NCBI GenBank assembly: GCA_963742405.1
Contig: CAVUMB010000005.1
Span: forward strand, 372,001 to 436,000
Direction: 5' to 3'
From: JAGVSR01 sp963742405
Lineage (GTDB): Bacteria > Pseudomonadota > Alphaproteobacteria > Rhizobiales > Hyphomicrobiaceae
DNA: 64,000 nucleotides
Of the stretch, positions 55,164 to 63,505 are shown piece by piece; the first letter of the stretch is position 1; each line of letters begins with the position of its first letter. The notes below the pieces were generated by a model. It searched no databases. It had not been told where the DNA came from and saw only the letters and a list, made by a program, of their open reading frames with translations. The translations under genes and the position numbers were made by a program.

Positions 55164-55286
55164 ATGCCGACGATGTCGAACTCGCGCCGCCGTAAAATTC
55201 AAGCCCGCCAGCGCAAGGCCCGCAACACCAATGCGCGTTTGGCCAAGATTGCGAAGAAAGAACAGAACGCCGACAAAGCCGATTGA
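55164..55286 (+). CDS. Very small basic protein (40 residues)
   Basis: AGGAG lies 9 bases before the ATG. The product MPTMSNSRRRKIQARQRKAR and 20 more residues is strongly basic with a helical look (ARLAKIAKKEQNADKAD). Very small proteins of this type, opening with a SNSRRRKI-like motif, are found in other Hyphomicrobiales from my recall; none has a known role. It may bind nucleic acid or the ribosome, which is inference only. Confidence 0.6.
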   Translation: MPTMSNSRRRKIQARQRKARNTNARLAKIAKKEQNADKAD

Positions 55287-55296
55287 AGTCAGCTCG

Positions 55297-55482
55297 TCAG
55301 CGAACGGCATTGACGGTATCCGTTGTCACTAGCGAGCGCAGCCGGCCCGCATTCTCGGTGATCAGCAAGCGGTCAATAGAAAACACGACAATCTTCCAAG
55401 GTTGCACGAGTAAAACCAACGTCTGGGCCTGGATCGGACAGGCCTTGGTGTTGAACGGCTGCACAGAGGCCGCATCAGACAT
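55297..55482 (-). CDS. Small hypothetical protein (61 residues)
   Basis: The ATG at 55482 is preceded by GGGAGG at 7 bases, a strong ribosome site. The product begins MSDAASVQPFNTKACPIQ and has a hydrophobic middle (TLVLLVQPWKIVVFSIDRLL). No domain is recognised. A plus-strand frame over the same bases has no ribosome site. Confidence 0.45.
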   Translation of the reverse strand: MSDAASVQPFNTKACPIQAQTLVLLVQPWKIVVFSIDRLLITENAGRLRSLVTTDTVNAVR

Positions 55483-55615
55483 GGCAGCGCCTCCCAGATA
55501 GCAAAAACCTAACGCCGCGAGAATTCGTCACGAAGCCAACATTGCTGAACATCCCGAGTTTCCCTGAGCCTATATGAAGAGGCCTTGGTAACTTCGCGTT
55601 CGCGCTAGGGTTTGA

Positions 55616-57832
55616 TCAATGACCCGCCATATAGTCCGGCAGCCAGCCCTCATGCAGACTGCGCAGGCCGGCCAGCGGGACGGGATCGTCGTCACCGCGG
55701 ATGACGAGACTGTCGCCGCCAACCTTGCCGACAACGCGGGCGGGCAGGGCGAGCAGACGGGCCCGCTCCAAGGTTTCCTCCGCTTGCGCCGGTGAAACGG
55801 ACAAGACATAGCGGCCCTGGTCTTCGCCAAACCAGACCGCATGCGGCGGCAGGCTACCCTCGTAGGCATAGAGTTCGACGCCGATGTCGCCGGCCAGCGC
55901 CATTTCGACGATCGTGACGAGCAGCCCGCCGTCGGCGCAATCGTGTACGGCCGAAACGTTACCTTCGCGGATCAGAGCCCGCACCAGCCGTCCGGCCTTC
56001 AATTCGTCGGCAAGGTCAACCGGCGGCGGCGCACCTTCAAATCGACCGGCAATAATACCTTGATAGAGAGATTGCCCGAGCCAACCACGTTCCAAGCCAA
56101 TGACGACGAGAAGATCACCGTCGCGCTTCAAGGCGATGTCGGCGATCTTCGCCACATCCGGCACGAGCCCAACGCCGCCGATCGCGGGTGTGGGCGGGAT
56201 TCCGATGCCATTGGTTTCATTGTAAAGCGAGACGTTGCCTGACACGACGGGATAGTCGAGCACGCGGCAGGCTTCTCCCATTCCTTTTACGCTGGCGACG
56301 AATTGGCCCATGATTTCGGGCCGTTCCGGATTGGCGAAATTCATGTTGTCCGTGATGGCAATCGGGTCGGCGCCGACTGCGCACAGATTGCGCCACGTTT
56401 CGACAACGGCCTGCTTGGTCCCCATCTCCGGGTCCGCGGCGACATACCGGGGCGTCACATCGCAGGTGGCCGCGATGCCCTTCTGCGTGTTGTGCACGCG
56501 CACGACACCGGCATCGCCGCCAGGACGGCCGACGGTATCGCCCATCACCATGTGATCGTACTGCTGGTAGATCCAACGGCGCGAAGCGAGTGCCGGCGAA
56601 CCCATCATTGTTCGTAGTGCGTTCATCAGGCTGTTGGGCGCCGCAACCCATTCCGGCAGTACGGGTGCCGGCGGCACGGGATGGAAGTAAGGCCGCTCGT
56701 ACATCGGTGCGGAGTTGGCAAGCACGGTCACCGGCAGATCGGCTTCCACCTTGCCCTTGTGCGTCACGATCATGCGGCCGGTGTCGGTCGTTTTGCCGAT
56801 GACGGCAAAGTCGAGGCCCCACTTGGTGAAGATCTTTTCCGCATCCGGTTCGCGGCCGGGCTTCAAAATCATCAACATGCGCTCCTGGCTTTCGGAGAGC
56901 ATCATTTCGTAGGCGGACATGTTGGCTTCGCGTTGCGGCACATGATCGAGTACGAGCTCGATGCCGACGCCGCCTTTGTCCGCCATCTCGGACGTCGACG
57001 ACGTCAGACCCGCAGCCCCCATGTCCTGAATGGCGATGATCATGTCGGTCGCCATGAGTTCGAGGCAGGCCTCGATGAGCAATTTTTCGGTGAACGGATC
57101 GCCGACCTGCACAGTCGGACGCTTCTCATCACTCTTGTCATCGAATTCGGCCGACGCCATCGTCGCGCCGTGGATGCCGTCCCGACCAGTTTTTGAACCG
57201 ACGTAAACCACGGGCAGCCCGACACCCTTGGCCGCTGAATAAAATATCTTGTCGGCCTTCGCCAGACCGACACACATCGCGTTGACCAGGATGTTGTTGT
57301 TGTAACCCGCGTCGAAGTTTGTTTCCCCGCCAATGGTCGGAACGCCGGTGCAATTGCCGTAGTGCGCAATACCGGCAACAACACCATCGACCAGCTGGCG
57401 GGTTTTGGGATGTTCAGGAGCACCGAACCGAAGCGCATTGAGGTTCGCGACCGGTCGCGCGCCCATCGTGAACACGTCACGCATGATGCCGCCGACGCCG
57501 GTTGCCGCCCCCTGAAACGGCTCGATGTAAGAGGGGTGGTTGTGGCTTTCCATCTTGAAGACCGCACAATCGCCATCGCCCAGATCGACAACGCCGGCAT
57601 TCTCGCCGGGCCCCTGAATGACCTTCGGCCCGGAGGTCGGCAGTGTCTTTAGCCACACGCGCGACGACTTATAGGAGCAGTGCTCAGACCACATCACGGA
57701 AAAGATGCCGAGTTCTGTCAGCGACGGCTCACGTCCCAGGATTTTCAGGAGCCGCTGGTATTCGTCCGGCTTGAGGCCATGCTCGGCGACAATCTCTGGC
57801 GTGATGGCCGGGTTTTCGGCAGCGTCTTGCAT
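55616..57832 (-). CDS. purL: Phosphoribosylformylglycinamidine synthase subunit PurL
   Basis: A 738-residue small-type PurL, which makes FGAM in purine synthesis together with PurQ and PurS. MWSEHCSYKSSR near the N-terminus, the metal-binding FKMESHNHPSYIEPFQGAATG, GGETNFDAGYNNN, IQDMGAAGLTSS and AVHDCADGGLL are present. The intact length fits the alphaproteobacterial form. PurS and PurQ are not in the window. It is separated from bolA-grxD by the 49.5-55.5 kb genes. Confidence 0.96.
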   Translation of the reverse strand: MQDAAENPAITPEIVAEHGLKPDEYQRLLKILGREPSLTELGIFSVMWSEHCSYKSSRVWLKTLPTSGPKVIQGPGENAGVVDLGDGDCAVFKMESHNHPSYIEPFQGAATGVGGIMRDVFTMGARPVANLNALRFGAPEHPKTRQLVDGVVAGIAHYGNCTGVPTIGGETNFDAGYNNNILVNAMCVGLAKADKIFYSAAKGVGLPVVYVGSKTGRDGIHGATMASAEFDDKSDEKRPTVQVGDPFTEKLLIEACLELMATDMIIAIQDMGAAGLTSSTSEMADKGGVGIELVLDHVPQREANMSAYEMMLSESQERMLMILKPGREPDAEKIFTKWGLDFAVIGKTTDTGRMIVTHKGKVEADLPVTVLANSAPMYERPYFHPVPPAPVLPEWVAAPNSLMNALRTMMGSPALASRRWIYQQYDHMVMGDTVGRPGGDAGVVRVHNTQKGIAATCDVTPRYVAADPEMGTKQAVVETWRNLCAVGADPIAITDNMNFANPERPEIMGQFVASVKGMGEACRVLDYPVVSGNVSLYNETNGIGIPPTPAIGGVGLVPDVAKIADIALKRDGDLLVVIGLERGWLGQSLYQGIIAGRFEGAPPPVDLADELKAGRLVRALIREGNVSAVHDCADGGLLVTIVEMALAGDIGVELYAYEGSLPPHAVWFGEDQGRYVLSVSPAQAEETLERARLLALPARVVGKVGGDSLVIRGDDDPVPLAGLRSLHEGWLPDYMAGH

Positions 57833-58136
57833 TGGGTCTCTGCGATCTGGATCACGGGCGGAATCCGCGTGCTTATAGCGGCTGACGCAAGCCTTGTCGC
57901 GCAGACCAGGCCCATTTGTCCCAAGGGACAGCCGACGCCCGCACCCGGCGCGTCGATCCTGTGTCGCCCCAGCCCGCCTTGACGCCGATCATGCGCGGAC
58001 GCGATGTCCGAGAGGCATATGGCGGCCTCCTTAAATCGATGGCAGGCGACTAATTTTCTAAACGGAGCCGGGCATTGAGATTGCTTTAGCCTTCGCCCCG
58101 TCCCGGCCGGCGAAGCCCAAAAAATGAGGTTTAATC
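57833..58136. other. 304-base divergent gap between purL and a secreted-protein gene
   Basis: No gene is seen. It must hold the purL promoter (minus) and that of the gene at 58137 (plus). GAGG lies upstream of the latter start. No riboswitch-like structure was recognised. Confidence 0.5.
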
Positions 58137-58529
58137 ATGTGCCACTTGAAATTGATTGCGGCTGGTTGCCTTGCGGCAGCCAGTCTGGTCGCGACAGCTG
58201 GAGCCGTATTTGCGGCCGAACCCGACGCGATGGAAATCAAACCCGATAAGGGCTTCTCCCTCGATGTTGGCCCAAAACACACCATGACTTACTTCGAACC
58301 CAAGGACGGGGGCTGCGGGTTGACGGTGGTCGTCGCGGCCAAGGACGGTGGTGTCACGGGCCTTGAAACTCCCGGCACCCGCTTTTCCGTAACTGTCGCC
58401 AAAGGTGCGGCGTTGCAGATCGACACGACCGATAACCACTCCGCGTCGTTCGAATGCGCCAAGGAAGGCGATCACCTGCACGCTAAGGTTTTCACCCGCG
58501 AGCCGCATCCCAAAGGTAAGCCCCAGTAA
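58137..58529 (+). CDS. Small secreted protein, paralogue A
   Basis: A 130-residue protein with a signal peptide (LIAAGCLAAASLVATAGAVFAAE). The mature part has two cysteines, in DGGCGLTVVVAA and ASFECAKEG, and TRFSVTVAKGAALQIDTTD. The same pattern occurs in the gene at 58777, so the two are tandem paralogues. Predicted all-beta with one disulfide; function unknown. Confidence 0.65.
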   Translation: MCHLKLIAAGCLAAASLVATAGAVFAAEPDAMEIKPDKGFSLDVGPKHTMTYFEPKDGGCGLTVVVAAKDGGVTGLETPGTRFSVTVAKGAALQIDTTDNHSASFECAKEGDHLHAKVFTREPHPKGKPQ

Positions 58530-58567
58530 AGATATCGTCACAAAACGCATAGCTCAGAAACTATCAA

Positions 58568-58610
58568 CAGCCTGAGCGGGTAAAAGCACCCGCTTGGGCT
58601 GTGACCATTT
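58568..58610 (+). terminator. Terminator-like hairpin after paralogue A
   Basis: CAGCCTGAGCGGGT at 58568-58581 pairs with ACCCGCTTGGGCTG at 58588-58601 with two mismatches, around AAAAGC. TGACCATTTT follows. Confidence 0.6.
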
Positions 58611-58776
58611 TGCGCTGCAGCATTCGCAGAGCAGTCCCGCTGAGATTGCACTTTCGTATGAGCTTGCAGAGGTTTAAGTAACACGTCGCCAGCAGTTGAG
58701 ACCGATCATGAGCAAGTGAGGCCGCTGCGGGCGCTGTTTGTGTTTACAACTTCAAAACACGAAGGAGCCCCAAACG

Positions 58777-59178
58777 ATGCGTCTTTCTTCAATCAAATCA
58801 GGTCTGGCTATAGCCACCATCATGGCAGGCGTTACAGGCTTCGGTGCCAACTCCGGCCACGCGGGAGAATTCTCTTCGGCATCAATTGTCCGGCCAATGG
58901 CGGGCTTGTCGTTTGTCATTGGCTCAAAACAGGCCGTCGGCTACTACCTGCCCGGACGGGGCGGCTGCGATCTCATGCTGATTATCGGAGAAACCTCTGA
59001 AACAGCGACGCAAACCGACGCGCCCGCTCGTTTCTCGACGTTTGTTGCCGCAGGTCGGACCGCCCGCATGGACACCGCTGATGGGCCGTCTGTCGAATTC
59101 TTCTGTTCGACCGGAGCCTCATTCCTGACCACCCGGATAATCGAACGGTTGGCCTATCAGACGCCTGCCGCAAAATAA
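58777..59178 (+). CDS. Small secreted protein, paralogue B
   Basis: A 133-residue protein; the ATG at 58777 is preceded by AAGGAG, so the upstream in-frame codons are not used. A signal peptide (GLAIATIMAGVTGFGANSGHAG) leads to a mature part with GRGGCDLMLIIGE, ARFSTFVAAGRTARMDTAD and VEFFCSTGA. These align with the gene at 58137, including both cysteines. A strong terminator follows at 59203. Confidence 0.7.
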   Translation: MRLSSIKSGLAIATIMAGVTGFGANSGHAGEFSSASIVRPMAGLSFVIGSKQAVGYYLPGRGGCDLMLIIGETSETATQTDAPARFSTFVAAGRTARMDTADGPSVEFFCSTGASFLTTRIIERLAYQTPAAK

Positions 59179-59202
59179 GTCGGAACGGCGAATTGATGTT
59201 TT

Positions 59203-59228
59203 AAGGGGCGCCACCGGCGCCCCTTTTT
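59203..59228 (+). terminator. Intrinsic terminator after paralogue B
   Basis: AAGGGGCGCC pairs perfectly with GGCGCCCCTT around ACC, followed by a run of T to 59228. Confidence 0.9.
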
Positions 59229-59334
59229 AACGCGTGATGCAGGTGAATGATGCCGATATGCGCGCCATGCAGTGCTGCGCTGCAAAATGGTGACTTCTAC
59301 ATTGTAGAATTCTCATTTATTGAGTGACGATTGA

Positions 59335-59559
59335 ATGGCGCACACAGCCGTTGCGCCGTTCATCAACAAATCAGACGAGGCCCGGATTTGGGCCTGGAGA
59401 TCGTCATGCAAGCCTTCATTCTCGCACTGCTGCGTCAGTCCCAGCCGGTTCGCCGTCACGGGTCCGCACGCTGAACAGCTAGTTTCGCCACGCGCCCGGC
59501 AAGGTGCAGCGATGAGTTTCCTCTGGGTGTCACGGCGTCTTCCTCCAAACGCGTTTTGA
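59335..59559 (+). CDS. Candidate small gene or small transcript
   Basis: This 74-codon frame has no recognised motif and a weak ribosome site. It lies between an AT-rich patch (about 59290-59330, possible promoter) and a terminator-like hairpin on the same strand that begins 12 bases after its stop. Two shorter frames inside also have starts (59405 and 59512). It may be a small protein gene or a non-coding RNA. Most of the remaining 59229-59647 gap shows nothing. Confidence 0.25.
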   Translation: MAHTAVAPFINKSDEARIWAWRSSCKPSFSHCCVSPSRFAVTGPHAEQLVSPRARQGAAMSFLWVSRRLPPNAF

Positions 59560-59571
59560 CACGAGGACAGT

Positions 59572-59606
59572 CGGGGTGGTCGCCATGGCCACCCCGCTTT
59601 GTTTTG
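59572..59606 (+). terminator. Terminator-like hairpin with no certain gene upstream
   Basis: CGGGGTGG at 59572-59579 pairs with CCACCCCG at 59589-59596, followed by CTTTGTTTT. Confidence 0.55.
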
Positions 59607-59647
59607 AGCGACGCGACAATGCCCCCAGATTGGCTACGAAAGCACCA

Positions 59648-59684
59648 CAAAAATCCCCGCGGCACGCGAGCGCCGCAGGGATTT
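59648..59684 (-). terminator. Intrinsic terminator after rplI
   Basis: On the minus strand AAATCCCTGCGGC and GCCGCGGGGATTT form a stem with one mismatch, followed by a T-run (ATTTTTG). It is 24 bases beyond the rplI stop. Confidence 0.75.
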
Positions 59685-59707
59685 GCTTTCAGCCGGACCG
59701 CTGAACC

Positions 59708-60286
59708 TCAAGCCTCTTCGGCTTCTTCCGCCGCAGGCGATGCACCTTCCTCGAACATGTCTTCCGAGTAGGTCTCGATATCGAGCTTCTCATCCTTGAT
59801 CACGGTGACATTCTCACCGCGCGCCTGACGTTCCGCTTCTTCCTGCGAACGCGCCACGTTGATCGAAACGGCAACCAGCACTTCCGGATGCAACTGGACC
59901 TTGGCGCCATGCACGCCCAAAGTCTTGATCGGCTTGTCGATGACCACTTGATTGCGATCGATTGTGAAGCCGCCGGCCGTGACGACTTCGGCGATGTCGC
60001 GCGGCGAGACCGAACCATAGAGTTGACCCGTGTCGCCGGCGGAGCGGATGGCGACAAACGACTGCCCGTTGAGCTTACCGGCAACCGCTTCAGCTTCCTT
60101 CTTCTGTTCCAGGTTCACAGCTTCCAGCTGCGACCGCTGGCCCTCGAACTTAGACAGATTTTCTTTGGTGGCGCGCAGCGCTTTTTTCTGCGGCAGCAGG
60201 AAGTTGCGCGCGAAGCCGTCTTTGACGTTGACGACATCGCCCATCTGACCGATGCGGCCGACACGCTGCAGGAGGATGACTTGCAT
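59708..60286 (-). CDS. rplI: 50S ribosomal protein L9
   Basis: A 192-residue L9. The N-terminal domain MQVILLQRVGRIGQMGDVVNVKDGFARN is typical; a long connecting helix and a C-terminal rRNA-binding domain (LYGSVSPRDIAEVV) follow. The last 30 residues are very acidic (EDMFEEGASPAAEEAEEA), an extension common in this order. It ends the rpsF-rpsR-DUF2232-rplI cluster. Confidence 0.96.
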   Translation of the reverse strand: MQVILLQRVGRIGQMGDVVNVKDGFARNFLLPQKKALRATKENLSKFEGQRSQLEAVNLEQKKEAEAVAGKLNGQSFVAIRSAGDTGQLYGSVSPRDIAEVVTAGGFTIDRNQVVIDKPIKTLGVHGAKVQLHPEVLVAVSINVARSQEEAERQARGENVTVIKDEKLDIETYSEDMFEEGASPAAEEAEEA

Positions 60287-60330
60287 GAGAGGTGGTCCTT
60301 TCTATTGTTTGCTGATCTACGAGGGAGGGT

Positions 60331-61320
60331 TCAGGTGGCGACCGGCGCCGGAGGTGGTGGTGGACCTGAGGGAAAGGCACGATCGCGCAGCCGCAGCGGA
60401 CGCTCCGCCAGCCCCACGAGCGCAATGACGACGGCAATCCAGACGGCAACGACGAGCAGGCCCAGGTACAGCATCCAAAGCCCCAGCGAGCGCCAGGACT
60501 TGCCGCGCGTGATGTAGTGAATGACGGCGAGCCCCGCGAACACGTAGGCGAGAAAAAACGCCCCCAGGAATGCCGTGCCGACGGCTCCCGTGATACCTTT
60601 GGCACCGGTGCCCAGCATTGAAGCTAAAAGCATCAGAGCCGTACCGGGCGGAAATTCCAGGCCCGAAATGTCCGGCCACGGACGCTGCAGCTGCCCGGCG
60701 GCCAGTGTGATGCGGCCGGCAAGCCAAAGATTGACCACTAGCGCCGTCAGCCAGGAGACGGCAGACGCCGCCGGCATGACGGCAACGACGATGTTGGTCA
60801 TCGTCTCAAGCTGCTGCTCATCAAGCGGCGCACCGCCCGCACTCTCTGGCATACTGGTTTTAATGGCTTCCGACAGATACGTCTTGAGCCCGGCACGGAG
60901 CTCCTCGAAATCTTGCCCGATGATCAGCAGCACGAGGAGCGTGATCGTGCCGGCCATGACGGCAGCCCACAGCACCAATCGCCCGACGGGATACCATTCG
61001 GTGACGTCGGCATCGGAACCCTCCGGCACATAAGTCCGGTTAAGGAGCGCCAGATAACTCAATATGATCGCCGGCATGATCTGCGTCAGCGCATAGATTG
61101 CACCGGCCAACGGTCCAGCGAGGAGGGCGACGAAGGTGGCGCTCGCCCCGCCCGCCACGGCGGCGAACCGCCAGCCCCAACCCAGCCCGGCGAGAAAAAT
61201 CGGCAACGAGGTCAACAGAAAAAGAACATAGCGAAACAGCATCGGCCCTGTCGTTGCGGAGGCAAACACCACCGCCGACACGAGGCCGAGCAAAAGCGCT
61301 ATGAGCAGTTGGTTGCGCAT
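60331..61320 (-). CDS. DUF2232 membrane protein
   Basis: A 329-residue protein with about eight membrane helices (LLIALLLGLVSAVVFAS at the N-terminus; AFLGAFFLAYVFAGLAVIHY near the end) and a Pro-rich tail. It sits between rpsR and rplI, the standard place for DUF2232 (YybS-like) genes in alphaproteobacteria. Function unknown. The ATG at 61320 gives the family-like start MRNQLLIALL; the frame is open 22 codons further. Confidence 0.8.
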   Translation of the reverse strand: MRNQLLIALLLGLVSAVVFASATTGPMLFRYVLFLLTSLPIFLAGLGWGWRFAAVAGGASATFVALLAGPLAGAIYALTQIMPAIILSYLALLNRTYVPEGSDADVTEWYPVGRLVLWAAVMAGTITLLVLLIIGQDFEELRAGLKTYLSEAIKTSMPESAGGAPLDEQQLETMTNIVVAVMPAASAVSWLTALVVNLWLAGRITLAAGQLQRPWPDISGLEFPPGTALMLLASMLGTGAKGITGAVGTAFLGAFFLAYVFAGLAVIHYITRGKSWRSLGLWMLYLGLLVVAVWIAVVIALVGLAERPLRLRDRAFPSGPPPPPAPVAT

Positions 61321-61454
61321 CGTGTGAGCTGTCCCGCTTTCGCGGTTAGGAACAGGTCCGGCGCCGCGCGCCGCTGTCCCAACCATTCTTTCGCTTCACG
61401 TCAAAGCCTGCCACCGGCCGGATCGCGCGGCGCGCTCCGGCCGGCAGGAGATAC

Positions 61455-61703
61455 TTATTTCAGAACGTACGGCAGCAAGCCCAGGAAGCGCGAACGCTTG
61501 ATCGCCTTGGCCAGTTCGCGCTGCTTCTTGGCCGATACGGCCGTGATCCGGCTCGGCACGATCTTGCCACGCTCGGAGATGTAGCGACCGAGAAGGCGCA
61601 CATCCTTGTAATCGATCTTCGGCGCATGCTCGCCCGAGAACGGGCAGGTCTTGCGACGGCGATGAAACGGCCGGCGAGCGGCCAGTTGCTGAACTTCAGC
61701 CAT
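61455..61703 (-). CDS. rpsR: 30S ribosomal protein S18
   Basis: An 82-residue S18, which pairs with S6 on the 30S platform. FHRRRKTCPFSGEHAPKIDYKD and the basic KAIKRSRFLGLLPYV end are diagnostic. It starts 3 bases after the rpsF stop. Confidence 0.97.
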   Translation of the reverse strand: MAEVQQLAARRPFHRRRKTCPFSGEHAPKIDYKDVRLLGRYISERGKIVPSRITAVSAKKQRELAKAIKRSRFLGLLPYVLK

Positions 61704-61706
61704 GAA

Positions 61707-62243
61707 TTAGCCCTCCGAACCAGGATTGTCGCTACGTGGCGGGCGCGGCCCGCGCGGACCGCGCGGCGCGTCGCCATCGCGGAAGGAGCCGCCCTCGCGG
61801 GGAGGACGCGGACGGAACGTCGAACCGCCTTCGCGATCGCCGCCACGGAAGCCGCCGCCGCCGCGCGGACCACGGTCGCCGCGATCGCCCCGATCACCGC
61901 GCTCGCCCCGCTCGTCGCGGTCCTGCTTGCGCATCATGGCCGACGGTTCCGTTTCGTGTTCCTCGACCTTGATGGTGATGAAACGGAGGATGTCGGTTTG
62001 AATGCCCATCCGGCGTTCCATCTCGACAACGGCCGCGGAAGGAGCGTCGATGTTCAAGAGCGAAAAATGCGCCTTGCGGTTCTTCTTGATCTTGTAGGCA
62101 AGACCCTTCAGTCCCCAATATTCGGACTTGGTGATCTTGCCGCCGCCTTCGGTGATGACGTCGCTGAATTCTTTCGTCAGCGTCTCAACTTGCTGGTTGG
62201 AAACGTCCTGACGCGTCATGAAGACATGCTCGTACAACGGCAT
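61707..62243 (-). CDS. rpsF: 30S ribosomal protein S6 with Arg/Gly-rich C-terminal tail
   Basis: A 178-residue S6. The ATG at 62243 gives MPLYEHVFMTRQDVSNQQVE, the family start; the frame is open 64 codons further up but without coding character. The core ends near residue 105 (FITIKVEEHE). The remaining 70 residues are RGD/RGG repeats (ERGDRGDRGDRGPRGGGG). Arg/Gly-rich S6 tails are usual in Hyphomicrobiales. S6 binds 16S rRNA with S18. Confidence 0.95.
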   Translation of the reverse strand: MPLYEHVFMTRQDVSNQQVETLTKEFSDVITEGGGKITKSEYWGLKGLAYKIKKNRKAHFSLLNIDAPSAAVVEMERRMGIQTDILRFITIKVEEHETEPSAMMRKQDRDERGERGDRGDRGDRGPRGGGGFRGGDREGGSTFRPRPPREGGSFRDGDAPRGPRGPRPPRSDNPGSEG

Positions 62244-62261
62244 GTTGTGGCCCTCTTGTTG

Positions 62262-62285
62262 GCCCGCACAAAAAAATGCGCGGGC
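62262..62285 (-). promoter_or_regulatory. Hairpin in the rpsF leader
   Basis: On the minus strand GCCCGCGCA and TGTGCGGGC pair around a six-T loop, ending 18 bases before the rpsF start. S6:S18 binds a leader structure of its own mRNA in many bacteria; whether this hairpin is that element is not clear. Confidence 0.35.
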
Positions 62286-62615
62286 TGCGTTTCCCTCCCG
62301 AGTTGCAGGGAGCGGGTCATCCTCCGGCGCAAAGCCTCTGCTGGACCTGGACGGGCCAACAGGAAACCCATGAGAGTGAAGACACGGGGAGACGGGACCC
62401 TTCAGCCCCTGCCGCATAGCTTGGCGTTTAGCCAATACAACACGGTCTCCCGTTCAGCCTCCAACCGGAGCGGGTGACGAGCGGGCTTATACGCGAAATC
62501 GATGCGATGACAAGAGGCGACGGGCGCAAGGCAACGTCGGGTTCGTGTCACCAGCAGGTCCTACAAGCCAAAAATCATCGTATAGGCCTCGCACGGTCAG
62601 CAGGAGACAATCAGA
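62286..62615. other. 330-base divergent gap between rpsF and ubiG
   Basis: No gene is seen. It holds the upstream leader of the rpsF operon and the ubiG promoter. Several short inverted repeats occur (for example GGTCTCCCG near 62441 with GGGAGAC near 62390) but none is clearly functional. Confidence 0.45.
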
Positions 62616-63386
62616 GTGCTGCGCAAAGACGAACGCAAATCCCTGAGACCCACCGCCGACGCGGCCGAGGTGGAGCGTTTCAACGCGCTGGCGGAGGAGT
62701 GGTGGAAACCATCCGGCGCCTTCAAGGTGGTGCATGAGTTCAATGCGGCCCGTCTCTCATACCTGTCAGAGCAGTTGCCGGCACTGCAGGGCCGCCATCC
62801 CTCGCGCGATGCGCCCCTGGGCGGTTTGCGCCTCCTGGACGCCGGCTGCGGCGCCGGTCTCGTTGCCGAACCTATGGCGCGCCTGGGAGCCGAAGTTGTT
62901 GGCATCGACGCATCCGAACGCAACGTGGCCGTCGCCTGCTTGCACGCTGAGCAATCCGGTCTGGCAATCGATTATCGCCATGCGCTACCGGAAGATTTGT
63001 ACGCTGACGACAGCGCGTTCGACATCGTACTGTCACTGGAGGTTGTCGAGCACGTTTCCGACGTTGCCGCATTCCTCAGCGCTGTCGGCCGTCTTGTGAA
63101 GCCCGGCGGCGTCTTGGTCATCGGCACGCTGAACCGCACACCGCAATCCTACGTCAAAGCCATCATCGGCGCGGAATACGTGCTCGGCTGGCTGCCGCGT
63201 GGCACCCACGCGTGGACAAAATTCGTCACCCCATCCGAAGTCTCCCGCCACCTGGCGCCGATCGGCTTCGATGAGATCGACATCAAGGGCGTCTCACTCA
63301 ACCCGTTCGGCTTCCGATGGAGTGTCGGCTCCGACACCAGCGTCAATTATCTGCACGTCCATCGCCGTCGCCCTGCGACGGGATGA
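62616..63386 (+). CDS. ubiG: Ubiquinone biosynthesis O-methyltransferase
   Basis: A 256-residue SAM-dependent methyltransferase for both O-methylations of ubiquinone. It starts at GTG 62616 after AGGAG. ERFNALAEEWWKPSGAFKVVHEFN is the UbiG N-terminal signature. The SAM motif I is LLDAGCGAGLVAEPMARLGA, and VVEHVSDVAAFL and NRTPQSYVKAIIGAEYVLGWLPRGTH-type blocks follow, including the membrane-interacting segment. Confidence 0.95.
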   Translation: MLRKDERKSLRPTADAAEVERFNALAEEWWKPSGAFKVVHEFNAARLSYLSEQLPALQGRHPSRDAPLGGLRLLDAGCGAGLVAEPMARLGAEVVGIDASERNVAVACLHAEQSGLAIDYRHALPEDLYADDSAFDIVLSLEVVEHVSDVAAFLSAVGRLVKPGGVLVIGTLNRTPQSYVKAIIGAEYVLGWLPRGTHAWTKFVTPSEVSRHLAPIGFDEIDIKGVSLNPFGFRWSVGSDTSVNYLHVHRRRPATG

Positions 63387-63505
63387 CCGATGCAACGCTA
63401 AACAGCTGGGCCGTTTGTCTCCATGCGCGGCATCACTCTTGCGGCGCCCGCCCGGATCGGTTCAAAACGGCGGCAGTTTGGTTGGACGGCGACGGGAATG
63501 ATGGC

